IMG/VR virus record: IMGVR_UViG_3300037258_001195
Span: 1 to 64,000 of that record
DNA length: 64,000 nt
Reading direction: 5' to 3' (one strand)
Source: a virus
Shown here piece by piece: positions 42,528 to 51,454 of the stretch; the first letter of the stretch is position 1; each line of letters starts with the position of its first letter. The position numbers and the translations under genes are program-made. The notes under the pieces were generated by a model that ran no database searches, was not told the DNA's origin, and saw only the letters and a list, made by a program, of their open reading frames with translations.

Positions 42528-42826
42528 TCCCCCACCATGCCGCTCAGACCAAGAACGGCATTCCAAGCAGCATTAACGTTGGCATAGTCGAGACGATCCC
42601 AAAGATCAAAATCAGAAAATTCCACCTCGGAATAATTCCTTCGCAGCGCCGCAATGACAATTTCACCGCGAAGAATCAAAAGCGGCGTGTAGTTGTTACC
42701 CGGTTCTGTGATTAGCTTATCATGCTGAACAAGCTTTTCGCCGAGTCCGTTTCGAAGCATCCCCAGACTAATTGGGGGAACTTCGAATTCCTTGTCGCCA
42801 AGGGCGATTTTAATGCCGGGAACCAT
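42437..42826 (-). CDS. tail assembly chaperone (G-type)
   Basis: A 129-residue protein in the gpG position: MVPGIKIALGDKEFEVPPISLGMLRN, a helical middle and a Ser/Thr/Pro-rich tail after the slippery site. It corresponds to module A 11202-11579 in place, length and mode of expression. Confidence 0.75.
   Translation of the reverse strand: MVPGIKIALGDKEFEVPPISLGMLRNGLGEKLVQHDKLITEPGNNYTPLLILRGEIVIAALRRNYSEVEFSDFDLWDRLDYANVNAAWNAVLGLSGMVGEAAATETETGVTTSSRSTPPSPPATDGTSE
42527..42533 (-). promoter_or_regulatory. -1 ribosomal frameshift site GGGGGAA
   Basis: The zero frame reads GTG GGG GAA GCA at codons 98-101; slipping back by one gives GGG GGA AGC and opens the T frame. The heptamer and its frame are identical to those in module A (11286-11292), which supports selection for frameshifting. 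Confidence 0.65.
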
Positions 42827-42864
42827 GTTGGGATAGCTCCGAAATTAGAGGAAAGGGGATGAGA

Positions 42865-43629
42865 TTACTCGCTTGTCGACAAGGTTCCGATCTGATTTCC
42901 CGTATTCGAGAACGCCATGTAGTCGAAATCGGGAATACCATAATCGTCAATTCTAGACGGGAAGGTCAGATGGCTACTAACACACTCAAAAAGTCGCAGC
43001 GTAATTTGCCCTGTCGACCCTTGCGTATTTCGCTGCTGGTAAAAGCTAGCTTCGAAGGTCGGCGTGTATCCCATGAAATTATTCGTCAGGGTAATCGTCT
43101 TGCCATTCGAGTCGGTGAAGGTGTAGGAAATTGCGACTGACGCGCCCGAATCCCCAGCACTAAACACATACACGCCGGTCGTGGGATTGACATAATACGT
43201 CCCGGCGGAACTCGGTGCCGACTCTGCGGTATAGGTAAACCGATTTCCTTCGTTCAATCCGCCACTGTAATAAACCCCTAAATCGGCCACAAACGCAGTC
43301 GCCTGGGCAACAGTGACTGAAAATCCAGCTGTCGGAACCGTATTGACTTCATTCTCCGCCGTGTTGTATTCGCTCGCCGTAGCAAGCGATGATCCAAAGA
43401 ATAGATCCGCATACAGGGCGGCGAAAATTCGCGCCATCTTCGCCTTTCCGGTAATCTTGCCCTTCCCGCGAGCAATATCGACCGGAAACTGAAGTTGACT
43501 ATAAAGCTCTTTCAACTCAAAGCTGAAGTCAATCGTATTGTCTTGCAAGATGGCGAACTGATCGGGGCCGATACTAGCCACGTCCGTTCGCGTGCCCCAG
43601 AGCGCGCCGATTCCGAAAATTAGCTGCAT
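42865..43629 (-). CDS. major tail tube protein
   Basis: A 254-residue tail tube protein, the same length as in module A and alignable throughout: MQLIFGIGALWGTRTD, IGPDQFAILQD, DIARGKGKITGKAKMARIFAALYADLFFG, NNFMGYTPTFEASFYQ and GTLSTSE at the end. Confidence 0.87.
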   Translation of the reverse strand: MQLIFGIGALWGTRTDVASIGPDQFAILQDNTIDFSFELKELYSQLQFPVDIARGKGKITGKAKMARIFAALYADLFFGSSLATASEYNTAENEVNTVPTAGFSVTVAQATAFVADLGVYYSGGLNEGNRFTYTAESAPSSAGTYYVNPTTGVYVFSAGDSGASVAISYTFTDSNGKTITLTNNFMGYTPTFEASFYQQRNTQGSTGQITLRLFECVSSHLTFPSRIDDYGIPDFDYMAFSNTGNQIGTLSTSE

Positions 43630-43631
43630 AA

Positions 43632-43844
43632 CTAGTCTCCTCGAAGGTTCTTCGCCCGCAGGCGATTTCGTTCCCGAAGTTCAATTTCATTGAAACACGG
43701 CGCCGGCAACTCGATGGACTCAGTGAGAATGTCCAAACCTAGGAATTTCCACAATCCCTGACAATCGTCACGAGTAGCCTCAGAGAGAGTTGCCCTGGGG
43801 GTAATAGAGATAATCGGACCAAATAAAATCGATCCGACAATCAT
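43632..43844 (-). CDS. small protein before the tail tube gene
   Basis: A 70-residue protein, hydrophobic at first (MIVGSILFGPIISITPR) and then helical and charged (NEIELRERNRLRAKN). The ATG overlaps the stop of the upstream gene. Not present in module A. The second half, with WKFLGLDIL and FNEIELRERNRLRA, recalls short neck or chaperone-linked proteins; unassigned. Confidence 0.55.
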   Translation of the reverse strand: MIVGSILFGPIISITPRATLSEATRDDCQGLWKFLGLDILTESIELPAPCFNEIELRERNRLRAKNLRGD

Positions 43845-44071
43845 CGCCGCAACATTTCCTTCAGATGATCCTTACAGACCATGAGGTGGTTCCAAATCTG
43901 AGTGTGCTGCCCGACAACCGATCCCCGAATGTGATTGTCCCACCAATCTTCGACAATCTGGTCAATACTTCGCGGAGGGGCGGCTGTTTTATCTGCATCG
44001 ACTCCATAGTCCTTCAATGGAGTCTCGGATTCTGGCTGCTGTACGTCTGTTTTGGTTTCATCGTCGCTCAT
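43841..44071 (-). CDS. conserved small protein of the tail operon
   Basis: A 76-residue homologue of the 62-residue module A protein at 12342-12530. The shared part is IDQIVEDWWDNH and TQIWNHLMVCKDHLKEMLRR. Same position relative to tail terminator and tail tube. Confidence 0.7.
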   Translation of the reverse strand: MSDDETKTDVQQPESETPLKDYGVDADKTAAPPRSIDQIVEDWWDNHIRGSVVGQHTQIWNHLMVCKDHLKEMLRR

Positions 44072-44104
44072 TGTATGTCCTTTACACCTTGCGGCTTGTA
44101 TGCC

Positions 44105-44572
44105 CTACGGCATCTCGACAACTAACGGGACTATCAACAACGCCTGATTATCAATATCTCCGGGGTCCTTAAACACGCGACCCTCAAGGCGGCAGAAATA
44201 GACTAAATCCCCCAACGTATTCCCCCCAGTGGAGAAATTCGTTGCGGATTTCATGCCGAACATTTGGTCAAACGCTTCAAGCCAGTCGTTGATAATCGAG
44301 CCACCGACGATCGAGGGATCATCCGTCCGAGCATAGCACCAAATCCTAGGATTCAGCCTACGGCGATTAACGCCCAAGTTCCGATATTCGTCATGTTCCT
44401 CATGCTCGACCACATACGCCGCCGGCTGCGAGTCGCCGGGAACATCAGACCAAAGCCGTAGCCGCCGCCCTGTTGTGAGCCAGGTTGTTTGCCCGGCAAT
44501 GGGAGTCGAAAAGACCATTGCTTGAACAGAAGCCAGAATTGCATTCAGAACTTCTTCGCGTGTCGTGCTCAC
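44105..44572 (-). CDS. tail terminator / tail completion protein
   Basis: A 155-residue protein in the tail terminator position; RRLRLWSDVPGDSQPAAYVVEHEEHD and RIWCYARTDDPSIVGGSIINDWLEAFD match the module A counterpart. The ATG overlaps the stop of the gp10-type gene. Confidence 0.75.
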   Translation of the reverse strand: MSTTREEVLNAILASVQAMVFSTPIAGQTTWLTTGRRLRLWSDVPGDSQPAAYVVEHEEHDEYRNLGVNRRRLNPRIWCYARTDDPSIVGGSIINDWLEAFDQMFGMKSATNFSTGGNTLGDLVYFCRLEGRVFKDPGDIDNQALLIVPLVVEMP

Positions 44573-45054
44573 AGGGCATCTCTAATTGCGTCTCGCAAGG
44601 CCGCCTCGATCTCGGGCGCCATTTCGGCCAATGCAGAGCGAAGATAACTTCTCTCGGGCATGGGAGGATGATAGACGTATGGAACGAATATGATATCGCC
44701 GTTTTTCCCGACAAAACGTAGAACTCTTTTATTCACCGGAACGATCTCATACGAGCCCTTCCCACCATACTCGTGTGCCATCGCGTAGGCTTGGACTTTC
44801 TGGTCTGTCGACTCAACGGCCACGAAACCAATTAGTCCGCTTCCAATCTTCTCGACCCCAGAAACAAGCGCCTCGATTAGTGCGCCGGATTTGGAATTAA
44901 GAACTTTCCCGGAGAGATTCTCAACTACCTTTTCCCGAAGCAACGCCACCTGTTCGTCTAGTTTCGCCTCAATCGCGGCGTGGATTTTCTTTGGAATCGA
45001 TTCCAGGTTAACCAGAACTTCTTGATCGACAATCTTAACGTTGATGCCAAGCAT
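44569..45054 (-). CDS. HK97 gp10-type head-tail joining protein
   Basis: A 161-residue gp10-family protein with YAMAHEYGGKG and the diagnostic PMPERSYLRSALAEMAPEIEAAL. The ATG at 45054 overlaps the connector stop. Corresponds to 12967-13440 in module A. Confidence 0.82.
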   Translation of the reverse strand: MLGINVKIVDQEVLVNLESIPKKIHAAIEAKLDEQVALLREKVVENLSGKVLNSKSGALIEALVSGVEKIGSGLIGFVAVESTDQKVQAYAMAHEYGGKGSYEIVPVNKRVLRFVGKNGDIIFVPYVYHPPMPERSYLRSALAEMAPEIEAALRDAIRDAL

Positions 45055-45962
45055 CAGACTGGCGCCCCAATAGACGGGGGAACGACATTGACGTATGGCC
45101 AAATCATGTCAGAAATCTCTGGGGGAAGACTTGGAAATGCCGATCCACGCATTCCGCCGCGAAGAAAGCGGACTGATTCCTGACCCCCAAGGGATTTCGA
45201 TTCTTGTCCAACTCGGCCGCGATATGTCCAACGTTCGGCGACATACTGAATACAGGCTTCCTCCAGATCAGCCGGAACAAACGAGTAGGAAATTAAAAGG
45301 GCCGCCCCGGAATCGGACGACGAAAACGTGTAGAGTCCGGGAGCTGTGTCAGGTGGGGGAATGTACTGTCCAGCTCCGGGACTGCTCACAACTGGAACCA
45401 GTGCAACTCCCGAATCCGCATAAACAACCCCGTTGTCCCGACACCAAATTCCACTTGGCTGAAGAACTGTCACAACGTATGGGCCAGGGCTTGATGGAAT
45501 TATCTGGGCTTCGCTTTGGACCAAATATCCCGCCGTGTAGGAGATTTGGATATTCTGGGCTCCGGGCCACCAGACCCCATTAACAAATTCCAGAACTGCC
45601 GGCTGCGAGGGTAGCCCACCATCCCAGGGTATGATGCGATAGCCCCATCCGAGGCTGGGCGGCGGGCTAATCCCTGTTTGCGGGTTGGGCAGCGGCGAAG
45701 CCGGAATAATCCCGGCCCCCATCTGAATATTACTAATCGCCGTCACAGGATAATCATGAAGAACGATCTGATACGTTCCCGTCCCGTCGACGGTTTCGAC
45801 AAGATTTTTCGAGTAAAGCGTACTGCGATTTAATTTTGACCGAATACTCGCCGAGCATGAGGAGATTAGCTGTTGAAGAATCGTAGACGAGTTTGAGTTA
45901 GTCCCCTCAAGCCAATTCTCGGCCCGAGCAAGGGTCGTTAGATCGCCAGCCGCGAGGGTCAT
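45054..45962 (-). CDS. head-tail connector (gp6-like) protein
   Basis: A 302-residue connector, about 90 residues longer than in module A. The opening LAAGDLTTLARAENWLEG and a segment NIQISYTAGYL align with module A, and a further beta-rich insertion (about residues 165-235) precedes the C-terminal helix (LEEACIQYVAERWTYRGRVG). The longer version has two copies of an ISY/YTF-type strand motif, suggesting an inserted Ig-like domain. Confidence 0.78.
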   Translation of the reverse strand: MTLAAGDLTTLARAENWLEGTNSNSSTILQQLISSCSASIRSKLNRSTLYSKNLVETVDGTGTYQIVLHDYPVTAISNIQMGAGIIPASPLPNPQTGISPPPSLGWGYRIIPWDGGLPSQPAVLEFVNGVWWPGAQNIQISYTAGYLVQSEAQIIPSSPGPYVVTVLQPSGIWCRDNGVVYADSGVALVPVVSSPGAGQYIPPPDTAPGLYTFSSSDSGAALLISYSFVPADLEEACIQYVAERWTYRGRVGQESKSLGGQESVRFLRGGMRGSAFPSLPPEISDMIWPYVNVVPPSIGAPV

Positions 45963-46150
45963 GAGCGGACCGTTAGATCAAAACCTAGTGGATGCGAAGG
46001 GGCAACCCGATACAAAGGTTGACCTAAATGATTATAAAGTCCAATAAATCGGGGTGTGGACTTTTCTTGCTCAATAATCACTTCCCCGCCCGCAGCGTGC
46101 ATTTGGCCATAAATGTCAGGAAGTTGAACTATGGCCTTATATTCGCTCAT
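45959..46150 (-). CDS. small protein between capsid region and connector
   Basis: A 63-residue protein: MSEYKAIVQLPDIYGQMHAAGGEVIIEQ and a C-terminal LYRVAPSHPLGFD. It occupies the place of the 61-residue module A gene. Coupled at both ends by 4-base overlaps. Function unknown. Confidence 0.55.
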   Translation of the reverse strand: MSEYKAIVQLPDIYGQMHAAGGEVIIEQEKSTPRFIGLYNHLGQPLYRVAPSHPLGFDLTVRS

Positions 46151-46614
46151 TTCTTCCCCGCTTTCACGAGCGCGTCGCGAGTGTCCTGTTCAGACTCAAA
46201 TTCGTCCAATCTCGCCTTAAGGGTCGCATTTTCGGACTCAAGTCCCTTATTCGCCTGACGAAGAATCGTGCATTCACTCTCGGCTTGGCGCTGTTGAGAC
46301 TGAAGTCGCTGAATAGACTCATTGGCAAGTATCAATTCCGCCCGGAGGCTCGAAATCGTCTGGGCTTGCTCACCAATCTGCTGACTGGCCTGCCCGAAGG
46401 TCGGAAGCAAATCGTCAATCTCGCATCCCTCTGGGCGACGTCCGGGAGGAAGACTACCAAATCCAAGATTCATGTCGAGAAGTTTCGGCGCAAAATGATC
46501 CGGCGCCTGAAACCAATCTCGACCCTCGTCGTCCCGGAATTCGCTGGTGAAATTCTGCTGCTCAACCGAGCAACTTTCAGTTCCCTCAGGAAACATAAAC
46601 CACATTGTCATCAC
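46147..46614 (-). CDS. coiled-coil protein near capsid gene
   Basis: A 155-residue protein with an N-terminal segment MTMWFMFPEGTESCSVEQQ, a short DWFQAPDHFAPKLL motif, and a long coiled coil (about residues 75-150). It could be a scaffold or neck protein; no match in module A. Confidence 0.55.
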   Translation of the reverse strand: MMTMWFMFPEGTESCSVEQQNFTSEFRDDEGRDWFQAPDHFAPKLLDMNLGFGSLPPGRRPEGCEIDDLLPTFGQASQQIGEQAQTISSLRAELILANESIQRLQSQQRQAESECTILRQANKGLESENATLKARLDEFESEQDTRDALVKAGKK

Positions 46615-46651
46615 TCCTCAAACGACGAGAGAGTTGGGAATCCCCCGCCAA

Positions 46652-47119
46652 TTATGCCAACAAGAGGTTGGCGAATTCCTCTTCCGTCCCCACAACAGCC
46701 ATATCCCCCTTCATGGAGATAAGATGCTTGGAGTCCTGATACACAACAATCTTCCCCCCGCGAGCAAGGGTGCGTTGGATAAAGTCCTTGACAGGATCTT
46801 TTTTCCACGCATCGGGAAAATCGGGATATGGATAGATGTGAATCGTCTCGCGATCGACGCCCCAGGGCCAGCCGATTACGACTTTGGACCTCTCGGGAAG
46901 CATCGCCGGAGGAAGACGAAAATCTCCCCCACGACGCTCTCCATCAAGAAAAAGACAGACATAATGGCGGCACGCATCTGGCCGCTCCTCATAGATACGA
47001 CAACCGGGTCCGGAAGTTGTCGCTCCGAGATGCTTGCACGGCTGGCCGAATTCTTTCTGAACCTCGGGAACAGAAAAAACCCGGCAACAACCAGTGCAAT
47101 CCTGACACAATGCCGCCAT
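46652..47119 (-). CDS. YkgJ-family CxxCxxCC metal-cluster protein
   Basis: A 155-residue protein with the YkgJ/UPF0153 cysteine signature: C5, C8, C11 and C12 in CQDCTGCC, then C28, C40, C50 and C55, with CRIYEERPDACRHYVC as the family's second block. Family members bind zinc or an iron-sulphur cluster; the role is not well defined. It lies directly after the capsid gene in module B and has no partner in module A. Head-protein modification or metal scavenging are possible but unproven. Confidence 0.75.
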   Translation of the reverse strand: MAALCQDCTGCCRVFSVPEVQKEFGQPCKHLGATTSGPGCRIYEERPDACRHYVCLFLDGERRGGDFRLPPAMLPERSKVVIGWPWGVDRETIHIYPYPDFPDAWKKDPVKDFIQRTLARGGKIVVYQDSKHLISMKGDMAVVGTEEEFANLLLA

Positions 47120-47151
47120 TATATCCTCCGCGTTCTAGAGACCGTTAATAA

Positions 47152-48807
47152 CTAGAAGGCGAAGTTGCCGGTCGTGGGATTAACGTTATTGATGACGGCG
47201 AAGCCCGGCGTGAAGTAGCACGGAAAGACTTCATCCGCATACACGCCATACTCATATCGCCGCGACCGCCAGGGCCATTGGATCTGATAATAATCCTGCC
47301 GAACGCGAGCCTCCAATATATTCCCCACGCCGCTCAGCTCATACGGACTCCGATCCGACCAGAACAAGATCGTCCCAGGCGGAATATACGGATGCAGCTC
47401 TACGTCGAGCGTATTTCCGAAGAACTTGTTGATATAGGACGTGATCTTATAGCCCGCAACCAACTGCCCCTTTTCGTTGTTCTCGAAAAAGAGCCGGAAG
47501 ATATTCGACGTGCCCGACTGACTCATCATCGCGCCGAAGCTGTTCAGCATATCGACCGAGGAGATCAAAATCCGATCAAACCCGATCTTATACTGGTCAT
47601 ACGCGGCGCGAAGAATTGAGTCGAACTCGTTGATATTGACGCCGTTAATCGTGAGGCCCGTGTTCCCGTTGGGACACGAATACACGAGCGATCCCGAGGG
47701 GCTCAACGTGACATTCGCAGGCAACGTAGCCGCAGTTGCCATCTGAGTCCCAGGCGCCGGCCCTGTGATGTTGCCGAAGACCTGATTCAGAATGCCATCG
47801 GGAGTCAGGAAATTGATTGAATTGTCCTGATAATTCCCGCCGACCTGAAGCGATGTAACCGGCTGCGCAGTTGCGGTATTGGGGAATTTCGTAAAGACCG
47901 CCTGAGTCGAGGGCGAGATGCCCGCGAGATATTCGGCACCGGAAGCCGACCCAATAAACCATGCGTAGCCCATCGCCCCGACCACGGAAGCAACCGTAGC
48001 GGTTACGATTTGGGTTGAGGACGTGCCGACACTTGCCTCAGCGGAAGGTTGTGCCGAGCCGCCGCCATAGGTATCGGACGAGCCGTCGGCGTTGATTCGG
48101 GTGATCTGCCCAAGAACACCGCCAGTTCCAGTTGCCGCGTTGTATGGAGAATAATTCGCAATCCCCATTCCCGTAAGCGCAACGGCGCGAACGTAGACAG
48201 TTCCGCCCGAGAATGACCCGGTATTTCCGCCGCCAGCGGCTCCCGCGGAGAGCGTCGGAGTCGGCGTAATCCCCAGCGGCAGATTTGCGTCGCCATTGAT
48301 GAGAAGCTTTTCCTCATCAATCATCAACGAACGAAGACTCGACTGAACACTGATCCCAAGCGTTTCCGGCGAGAGATTTCGACCCGCAAGCCGCGCCTCG
48401 AACGTGACCGAACTCTCGTAGCCGACCGTCTTAAAGGTCGCCATCTGATCCTGTTCGGAGATCGGAATACGCCCGCCACGATTACCTTCCGAGACGCCCG
48501 AGGACATTCCGTTGGGATTAATCGCAACAATACGTTTCCAATGATAGCTGTTTCCGCCGTCCGCGGCAACGCGAGGAAGCCGAGAAATTCGCGGAATCAA
48601 TTCCCGATACGGATAGAGCATCTGGACAACCGGCGACAGATCGTACCAGAGCAGATTCGTGCTCTGGGAAATCGTATCCGCCTTCGCTAGAGCATCCGGA
48701 CCATATTCCGTGTCCAGAAATTTCCTAAAGGTCTCGTTCTGCGTCAGTGCAGAGACGAACTCATTCCCGATCCCGCCAGGGCCGGTGAAAGGAACATTAC
48801 CCGACAT
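47152..48807 (-). CDS. HK97-fold major capsid protein with inserted domain
   Basis: A 551-residue capsid protein. The ATG at 48807 follows AGGAGAA. The N- and C-terminal parts match module A (MLYPYRELIPRISRLPRV, YYQIQWPWRSRRYEYGVYADEVFPCYF). An inserted beta-rich region (about residues 180-310) containing VYVRAVALTGMGIANYSPY resembles the module A insertion and probably forms a surface knob. Main shell component. Confidence 0.85.
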   Translation of the reverse strand: MSGNVPFTGPGGIGNEFVSALTQNETFRKFLDTEYGPDALAKADTISQSTNLLWYDLSPVVQMLYPYRELIPRISRLPRVAADGGNSYHWKRIVAINPNGMSSGVSEGNRGGRIPISEQDQMATFKTVGYESSVTFEARLAGRNLSPETLGISVQSSLRSLMIDEEKLLINGDANLPLGITPTPTLSAGAAGGGNTGSFSGGTVYVRAVALTGMGIANYSPYNAATGTGGVLGQITRINADGSSDTYGGGSAQPSAEASVGTSSTQIVTATVASVVGAMGYAWFIGSASGAEYLAGISPSTQAVFTKFPNTATAQPVTSLQVGGNYQDNSINFLTPDGILNQVFGNITGPAPGTQMATAATLPANVTLSPSGSLVYSCPNGNTGLTINGVNINEFDSILRAAYDQYKIGFDRILISSVDMLNSFGAMMSQSGTSNIFRLFFENNEKGQLVAGYKITSYINKFFGNTLDVELHPYIPPGTILFWSDRSPYELSGVGNILEARVRQDYYQIQWPWRSRRYEYGVYADEVFPCYFTPGFAVINNVNPTTGNFAF

Positions 48808-48843
48808 CAACGTTCTCCTAATTCAAAATTAATAGGGTGGCAA

Positions 48844-51165
48844 TTACGCCCGCTTACCGGCGGCGGCGCCACGAAAACTCGGATCAAAGATCGACCGTCC
48901 ATTCGTGCCGTTGAGGATGTAGGTTCCGGCAACTTTTCGCCGCGCACCTTCATCATTCTCAAGCTGCATCGGAGAAACGCCCGCATCCTGGATCGCCTTC
49001 ATAAGCGGGTCGCTACCCGCTCCGTCGGCGCCATTTCCGTTTCCGATGACTTTCGTCATATCAAACGCATACGGTGCACGACTGGACGTGCTGCGGGCCA
49101 GAAGATTATTCTGGGCTTCGAGCCGCGCGTTTTCGATGAAGAGCTGAGCCGTCGCGGCATCGATTCGGCCATCCTTGCCAACCGCCTTTGCCAACTTGCC
49201 CCAATCCTTGTCAAGCGCCTGGATCGGCGGCTCGCGGCTACCACCTCGCGTCCCGGGTCCAGCAGTTGCAAGATCGCTCGGCGATAGGTCAGTGACGCCA
49301 GGGGGAACTCGATAGAATTCATTCCCGTGCGTTGGCTCCTGTTCCTTCTCACCAGATCGTCCCGCCATCTTTTTCAACTGTTCCCGGGCAGCCTTGGTAA
49401 AGGTGGAGACCTTCGACAGTTCTGAATATGCCTTATTCAGCTTATCCATCGCACCAGCCGAGTCGAATTCACCATCTTCCTCGTCGGGCTTCGCCTTACC
49501 CTTCGCCGCCTTCTCCATCTTGGAGATATAATAGGCTTTGATGAGCTTGGAGCACTCCTCGATCGCACCGGCAGCTTCCTTGCGAGCCTTCGACGCTTTC
49601 TTCATATTATCGCCCGCAGACTTCATCCGCATCGCCCGAGTTGGCTGAGCCGCCCGCTTGATTACGTCGAGAATCGCGTCCTGCAGAGGATCGCCCCCGC
49701 TAGTCTTCCTGAGATCGTCGCTCGTCGCTGCCATTTCGAAATCCTCACCTAAGAATTGCATGAGATATTGGTCATCGATGTCAGAAAGATCAACTGCCTC
49801 CTGACCTTCATGAGTTGCTTTCTGACCGATGACCGAAGCCAGAATCTGCGCCGCGGAACCTAGGTCTTTCGCCAGGCCCTTGTCCTTCATATCGCCGCCT
49901 TCACCCTTCGCCTCACGAAGAAGACTTCGTTGCGCCGAGCGAATCGAGTCGAAACAGAATGCCAACGACCCAGCAACTTCCATTCGCTTCGAAAGCGGTG
50001 CGGCGAAACTATCTTGTCCGCCTTCCTGAGACTGTCCCAACGTCAGCCACGACGGGAGTACGGGAGGCGCCGCTCCGTCGTCCCTCTCAGCGGCCTTTAG
50101 GGTCAGGAAGGACGGCACTACCGCCGAGCCCGAAGACTTAGTAAGAGATTTAAGAATTACTTTCTCATTAGCGAGTTTTGAGATTGCCGATGCGCGAGCG
50201 GCTTTCTTAGCTTCCTTTGCTGCGGCTTTCTTGCCCCATTTCTCGGGCAACATATCAGTCGCCCCGAGCGCGGCAGCGCGAGCTTTGATGTGGCTCTTTG
50301 CCTTCCCTTTGTCCTTGGCACGGCCAAAAGCCGACACAGCATCCCCGAGAGCTTCTTTGTCGGGAATCGGATAACTCCCATCGGGAAGGGCAATCCCTTT
50401 CCCCGCATATTCCTTTCGTTGATCGGACGAGTACTCCCGTTTCGAAATATCTTCGCCGCATGTCGGACAGCCCGCAACTCCATGAACGGAGCAAATTTTC
50501 GTATTCGCTGCGTCTAGCGGATTGCTAGTCTGCGCGTCAAACGGCGGCTTTCCATCTGCCTTCGCTGTTTTCTTTGGCTTTATCTTCTCTTGTACGTCAC
50601 GAACTAATTCGTCCTGACTCGGGGCCTTGGTGAGAAATTCACTGACCATCGCGAAGCTATTGGCAAGTTTCTGAACACGAGTCTTCTTGGCCTTCCGAAA
50701 CGCCACTCCCGGCTCAAACGCCAATGCTCCCGTCTTGTCCATCTTTGCCATATTAAACCGACACTCTGGATTCGCGGGCCGGTCGACAATGGAGATCTCG
50801 GTCATCGAAAGTCGGGTAATCTTATTCGGATCGTTGGGATCTTTGTCGAGTTTCCGCCCCCCGATCGAAAATCCCTTATAGACCTTATCGACAACTTTCT
50901 TCCAGGCGTCGTCGTCGGAAATCTTCGCGGTCAACCAAAGTCCCTTTCGGTCAACATGCGCCTCTTCGGCAGTTCCAACGGCTTGGAGCCGATGCATCTC
51001 CCGAATATTACCATACTGCATATAATCCGGGAGAGCTGACTTAATCGCCTCAAGTGCGATCGTTTCTCCATCTGAGTCCTTTGCCTCGGTCGAAGCGTAG
51101 CCTGAGATTGTCCTCTTAGCTTCGTCGACCTTAGTGATCGGCAAAAAGAAATTAAGGTCGCTCAT
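48844..51165 (-). CDS. prohead protease with very long C-terminal extension
   Basis: A 773-residue protein. The ATG at 51165 has GGAG at good spacing; a TTG five codons earlier is less likely. Residues 1-140 are the prohead protease domain (ISGYAST, DGETIALEAI, NIREMHRLQAVG, KGFSIGGRK, EISIVDRPANPECR). Residues about 235-325 hold a CSVHGVAGCPTC cysteine pair and a DUF6582-like helical module. The remaining 450 residues are Lys/Glu/Ala-rich, helical and likely scaffold, ending in RSIFDPSFRGAAAGKRA. It is nearly twice the module A protein, consistent with a larger scaffold or head. Confidence 0.8.
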   Translation of the reverse strand: MSDLNFFLPITKVDEAKRTISGYASTEAKDSDGETIALEAIKSALPDYMQYGNIREMHRLQAVGTAEEAHVDRKGLWLTAKISDDDAWKKVVDKVYKGFSIGGRKLDKDPNDPNKITRLSMTEISIVDRPANPECRFNMAKMDKTGALAFEPGVAFRKAKKTRVQKLANSFAMVSEFLTKAPSQDELVRDVQEKIKPKKTAKADGKPPFDAQTSNPLDAANTKICSVHGVAGCPTCGEDISKREYSSDQRKEYAGKGIALPDGSYPIPDKEALGDAVSAFGRAKDKGKAKSHIKARAAALGATDMLPEKWGKKAAAKEAKKAARASAISKLANEKVILKSLTKSSGSAVVPSFLTLKAAERDDGAAPPVLPSWLTLGQSQEGGQDSFAAPLSKRMEVAGSLAFCFDSIRSAQRSLLREAKGEGGDMKDKGLAKDLGSAAQILASVIGQKATHEGQEAVDLSDIDDQYLMQFLGEDFEMAATSDDLRKTSGGDPLQDAILDVIKRAAQPTRAMRMKSAGDNMKKASKARKEAAGAIEECSKLIKAYYISKMEKAAKGKAKPDEEDGEFDSAGAMDKLNKAYSELSKVSTFTKAAREQLKKMAGRSGEKEQEPTHGNEFYRVPPGVTDLSPSDLATAGPGTRGGSREPPIQALDKDWGKLAKAVGKDGRIDAATAQLFIENARLEAQNNLLARSTSSRAPYAFDMTKVIGNGNGADGAGSDPLMKAIQDAGVSPMQLENDEGARRKVAGTYILNGTNGRSIFDPSFRGAAAGKRA

Positions 51166-51211
51166 CTTAGTCTCCGACAAATTAATCTCAGACTACGCAA
51201 CGCGCGGCGAC

Positions 51212-51454
51212 CTAATTCGTAAAGCTCGCTTGTGAGCCAACCTGGACATTCGGTCGGAGACCCGTAACAAGCATGGTCATCAAGGTGTTGAGAAGAATCT
51301 GCCCATCCGCGCGAAGCGCCCCCGAGGACGTAAAAGTCAAACCGCCCCCAGCAATTTGCGGGGCCGCAGCGGCGACCGTAAGCGTATCGCCCGCCTGATC
51401 GGTAATAACATAGGTCGTAACGTTGTTCGAATAGGTCGACGTGATCGCAGCCAT
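51212..51454 (-). CDS. small virion-type protein
   Basis: An 80-residue Thr/Ala-rich beta protein (MAAITSTYSNNVTTYVITDQ, DGQILLNTLMTMLVTGL). It starts directly after the glycosyltransferase gene with an ATTTCTCC-type (reverse) ribosome site. It could be a capsid decoration or stabilisation protein. Confidence 0.5.
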   Translation of the reverse strand: MAAITSTYSNNVTTYVITDQAGDTLTVAAAAPQIAGGGLTFTSSGALRADGQILLNTLMTMLVTGLRPNVQVGSQASFTN

